NCBI GenBank assembly: GCA_965603355.1
Contig: CBFDCQ010000019.1
Coordinates: 1-46,192, forward strand
DNA: 46,192 bases
Origin: CBFDCQ01 sp965603355
Lineage (GTDB): Bacteria > Hydrogenedentota > CAZGCA01 > CBFDCQ01
Direction: 5' to 3'
The notes under the pieces are model-generated. The model was not told where the DNA came from and searched no databases. It was given only the letters and a program-made list of their open reading frames with translations. A program made the position numbers and the translations under genes. Shown one piece after another: positions 43,723 to 46,192 of the stretch (the first letter of the stretch is position 1; each line of letters starts with the position of its first letter).

Positions 43723-45104
43723 TGGACGCACCGAGACAGATCGCCTTTGCAGACTGGGACGCGCGGTACGCTGAACTGACCGCCGCGGGACTGCGCGAAC
43801 CGGCTTACGGCGGGCCGCTTCGCCGTCATGTTGAAGATGGCGACTTACGGCTGCTCAACCTGCGGTACGACAATTCCGCCGCGTCGCTGAGGCTATGGAA
43901 CTTTCTTCTGTCAGAAGAGGACCGCCTGCATCAGGCCAGAGCCGAGGGGAAGAAGATTCTGGGCGCCATGAAGGATCTTGGCACGGTGCCGGTGATGGCG
44001 TACTCCTTGCCGAACGTCGTTGCATTTTATCCGGACGGTGCATGGTGGACTCCATGTGTGATGGAGCTGAGCGCCGGACTGCTCGGAGTCGCCGACTCGT
44101 TAGGAATAGATGAAGCGTTCTGTCCGGTACGGGCCATGCTTGGCGCCTTCTTGACAGAAGCGCATTTTCCCATCCCGGATATGCTCACGTGCAGCGTCGG
44201 CGCGACCTGCGACGATTTCTCCGCGATAGCGCAACGTCTCAACGGTCTCGGTTACCCGATCCTGTGGTGGGAGATCCCCAGCCGTCGGCGTCCGGATCGG
44301 GGCGAGACGACTGTTCGTCTGCCGGGAGGTTTTCGCGCGCCCAGAACGCAGGTCGATTTCGTAAAATCCGAGTTGGAGCGTGTCAGAGATGCGATTGAGT
44401 CACTTTCTGGTGAACGTCTTGACGATGACCGACTGTCGGAGGGCATTCGGGAGGCGAACTGCGTCAGGCAGCTCCTGGCCGAACTCCGACGCCTTGTTTT
44501 CACTGCGGATATCTGTCCGCTGCCTGCTCTCGAGATGCTTATAGCTGAAATGCTGGCCATTCATTTCTGCTCAGACAGAGACGAAACGATCGCAGTGCTG
44601 ACCGACCTGCTCGAGGAGGTTAAGGAGCGGCTGGATGCCGGACAAGGAGTGCTTCCGGACGAAGCCGTACGTGTTTTCTGGATCAACCCGGTGGCAGATC
44701 TGCGTGTGATGAACCTGCTGGAAGAGTGCGGCGGCAGGATATGCGGCACGGAGTACATGTTCTGTCATGCCATCGACGAAATACCGGAGGAGCTGCCTCC
44801 AACGGAGGCTCTGGCACAGGTAGCTTTGGCTGATCCCATGGTAGGCTCCACTGCGGACCGCGCCGAGCGAGTGTGTTCGGATATTGAGGCGTTTCGTGCG
44901 GAAGCGGTCGTCTTATCTCGCATCCCGGGCGCGAGCCACTGCGCCACCGAAGGCGGTGTCATTCGAGATATTGTGCAGTCGAGGCTGGACATTCCAGTAG
45001 TGGAGATCGAGGTACCACCCGTGTCCGACTCGACGTTGCCGACGCTGCGGACGCGTCTGGAAGTGCTGGTCGGAATCGCCAAAGATCGGAGAAAGAACGC
45101 ATGA
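43719..45104 (+). CDS. 2-hydroxyacyl-CoA dehydratase-type Fe-S subunit (second)
   Basis: 461 aa. Partner of the preceding subunit: VPVMAYSLPNVVAFYPDGAW, GIDEAFCPVRAMLGAFL, LTCSVGATCDDF, CGGRICGTEYMFCHAIDE and PGASHCATEGGVIRDIVQ give candidate cluster cysteines. The last phrase corresponds to the dehydratase consensus H-C-x-x-x-G-x-x-x-x-x-L. ATG 43719 overlaps the previous stop and its own stop overlaps the activase start. Together the two subunits look like a heterodimer such as HgdAB, in addition to the double-cubane protein. Confidence 0.85.
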   Translation: MMDAPRQIAFADWDARYAELTAAGLREPAYGGPLRRHVEDGDLRLLNLRYDNSAASLRLWNFLLSEEDRLHQARAEGKKILGAMKDLGTVPVMAYSLPNVVAFYPDGAWWTPCVMELSAGLLGVADSLGIDEAFCPVRAMLGAFLTEAHFPIPDMLTCSVGATCDDFSAIAQRLNGLGYPILWWEIPSRRRPDRGETTVRLPGGFRAPRTQVDFVKSELERVRDAIESLSGERLDDDRLSEGIREANCVRQLLAELRRLVFTADICPLPALEMLIAEMLAIHFCSDRDETIAVLTDLLEEVKERLDAGQGVLPDEAVRVFWINPVADLRVMNLLEECGGRICGTEYMFCHAIDEIPEELPPTEALAQVALADPMVGSTADRAERVCSDIEAFRAEAVVLSRIPGASHCATEGGVIRDIVQSRLDIPVVEIEVPPVSDSTLPTLRTRLEVLVGIAKDRRKNA

Positions 45105-45871
45105 TTTGTGCAGGAATTGATGCTGGATCGAGGGCCATCAAGATCGTCCTCGTGGATTCTGATACGTATGACGTGTTGGCATCGGGTACTATGAAGCAGG
45201 GCATCGAGCAGGAAGCGCTGGCTCTGCAACTTTTCGAGAGGCTGCTTAAGGAGGCTGGCGTCAGGCGAAGTGACGTATCGAACATTGTAGCGACAGGCTA
45301 TGGGCGCAACATAGTGGGTTTCGCTGATACAACTATCACCGAGATCACGTGTCACGCGCGCGGTGTTCGCCACCTCGTCGATGATGCGTTGACGATTGTC
45401 GAGATCGGCGGCCAGGACAGTAAACTCATACGGCTGGATGACGGCGGTTCCGTGCGGGATTTCGCCATGAACGACCGGTGTGCTGCCGGTACAGGCAGGT
45501 TCCTCGAGGTCGTCGCTGAACGTCTCGGTGTACGGCTCGAGGACCTGGGCGGCATTGCAGAGCGCAGCCGGAAACCCGCTGCGATCAGCAGCATGTGCGT
45601 CGTCTTCGCTGAGACAGAGATCATCGGGCTGCTCGCCTCGGGTGCGCAGCGCGAGGATATCGTGGCAGGCGTTCAGGGGGCTATGGCCTCACGAGTCGCC
45701 GCAATGGCGGGTCGCCGGCTTGATCCGCCTGTGATATTTACCGGCGGCGTGGCGCTCATCCTAGGGATGGATGCCGCGTTGCGATCCGCTCTTGGGCATC
45801 CGGTGGCCGTCGCCCCCGATCCGATGATGACCGGCGCGCTCGGAGCGGCCATCCTGGCTGCCGCACGGTGA
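45101..45871 (+). CDS. ATP-dependent activase of 2-hydroxyacyl-CoA dehydratase type
   Basis: 256 aa, ASKHA-fold ATPase of the HgdC/BadF/BadG family. Phosphate-binding GIDAGSRAIKIVLVD, EIGGQDSKLI and TGGVALILGMD are present. Cys127 in MNDRCAAGTGRFLE and Cys166 in SMCVVFAETEII sit where the two cysteines per monomer hold the bridging 4Fe-4S cluster in archetypal HgdC. It passes single low-potential electrons to the reductase subunits encoded upstream. Last gene of the operon; a terminator follows the stop codon by one nucleotide. Confidence 0.96.
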   Translation: MICAGIDAGSRAIKIVLVDSDTYDVLASGTMKQGIEQEALALQLFERLLKEAGVRRSDVSNIVATGYGRNIVGFADTTITEITCHARGVRHLVDDALTIVEIGGQDSKLIRLDDGGSVRDFAMNDRCAAGTGRFLEVVAERLGVRLEDLGGIAERSRKPAAISSMCVVFAETEIIGLLASGAQREDIVAGVQGAMASRVAAMAGRRLDPPVIFTGGVALILGMDAALRSALGHPVAVAPDPMMTGALGAAILAAAR

Positions 45872-45872
45872 G

Positions 45873-45915
45873 AGCGCCGTCCTCCACAACCTAGCCGAAC
45901 GGATGGCGCTTTTTT
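45873..45915 (+). terminator. Intrinsic terminator of the reductase operon
   Basis: AGCGCC (45873-45878) pairs with GGCGCT (45905-45910), closing a loop of 26 nt, and a run of T follows immediately. Confidence 0.7.
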
Positions 45916-45948
45916 GCCCGCAGGTGCAGTCAATTTCTAAGAAATTAC

Positions 45949-45977
45949 TTGACACTAAACAGCAATGGGTGTATAAT
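45949..45977 (+). promoter_or_regulatory. Consensus sigma70 promoter near the right edge
   Basis: TTGACA, 17 nt, TATAAT, a perfect match, unlike the weaker promoters elsewhere in the window. It drives a gene that starts near or beyond the window end, with a leader of roughly 200 nt. Confidence 0.85.
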
Positions 45978-46153
45978 TCGATATAATTGGCGGGGAGGCA
46001 ACACCGCCGTTGTTCTTTCTCAACCCCTTGAGTGAGAATTGCGTGGTGGAGTTTGCGTAGTCGGCTTTTCAAATAGAATCTCAGGACCTCGCTTCCAAAG
46101 CGGAGCGACAGACCACACAAGCCCTGCCGCCTGATCGTTGTTGAGGTGTTTCG

Positions 46154-46192
46154 AAAGGAGGTGATAAAACCCTGCATGGCTGTTCACACGAA
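46154..46192 (+). other. Possible start of a gene cut by the window edge
   Basis: AAAGGAGGTGAT, an almost perfect anti-16S match, is followed 14 nt later by ATG at 46176 (MAVHT). The spacing is long, so the real start may lie elsewhere or outside. The stretch from 45978 to 46153 has no gene and may be a long 5' leader. Confidence 0.35.

Overview
This 46 kb window comes from a Gram-negative bacterium of moderately high GC. Exported proteins dominate it: signal peptides, lipoproteins, two outer-membrane barrels, carboxypeptidase-regulatory-like repeat proteins and two proteins ending in the H-X9-DG prepilin-associated tail. That tail and the style of the proteins suggest the Planctomycetota / Lentisphaerota / Hydrogenedentota sphere. 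This is an inference; there is no rRNA or other marker here to prove it.

The organism inserts selenocysteine (Sec). A complete Sec kit lies on the + strand at 5.6-10.8 kb: tRNA-Sec (selC, anticodon TCA), selA, selD (in frame with an AhpD-like domain) and selB. Around it are genes that simple stop-to-stop calling breaks at in-frame TGA codons. Read with Sec, they become: a deiodinase-like protein (minus strand, GACTUPP motif); a secreted protein with Sec just after its signal peptide (minus strand, 1085-1804); a small membrane-anchored protein ending CPTUK directly after selB; and five proteins sharing a C-terminal [YF]GUG-x-x-C block, one of them fused to a multi-pass membrane domain. A very short lipoprotein and two decayed copies also belong to this group.

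The main result is the shared RNA signal. In eight places (five family genes, the small lipoprotein, the CPTUK gene and one relic) the TGA is followed after exactly 14 nt by a 6-bp stem closed by a 5-nt loop with GG at loop positions 3-4 (ATGGC, ATGGA, ACGGC or GTGGC). The stem sequences differ but stay paired. In the CPTUK gene the hairpin lies beyond the true stop codon, so it is conserved as RNA and not as protein. I read these as bacterial SECIS elements recognised by the SelB encoded here, and the [YF]GUG-x-x-C proteins as a selenoprotein family I do not recognise.

Layout: 0.2-5.2 kb, minus-strand selenoproteins and a giant repeat protein; 5.5-11.9 kb, Sec kit, CPTUK protein and an Fe-S membrane protein; 12.3-34.5 kb, the selenoprotein family mixed with surface proteins, several carrying TlpA-like domains without the CxxC; 34.6-39.2 kb, a flavin-reductase-like protein, an ABC importer (with HPCCC in its binding protein) and an alginate-export-type porin; 39.3-39.6 kb, a decayed selenoprotein copy; 39.7-45.9 kb, an outer-membrane protein, a methyltransferase and a double-cubane / 2-hydroxyacyl-CoA dehydratase-type ATP-driven reductase set with its activase. 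The last two regions look like uptake of a small solute and low-potential reductive chemistry on it; the substrate is not visible from sequence.
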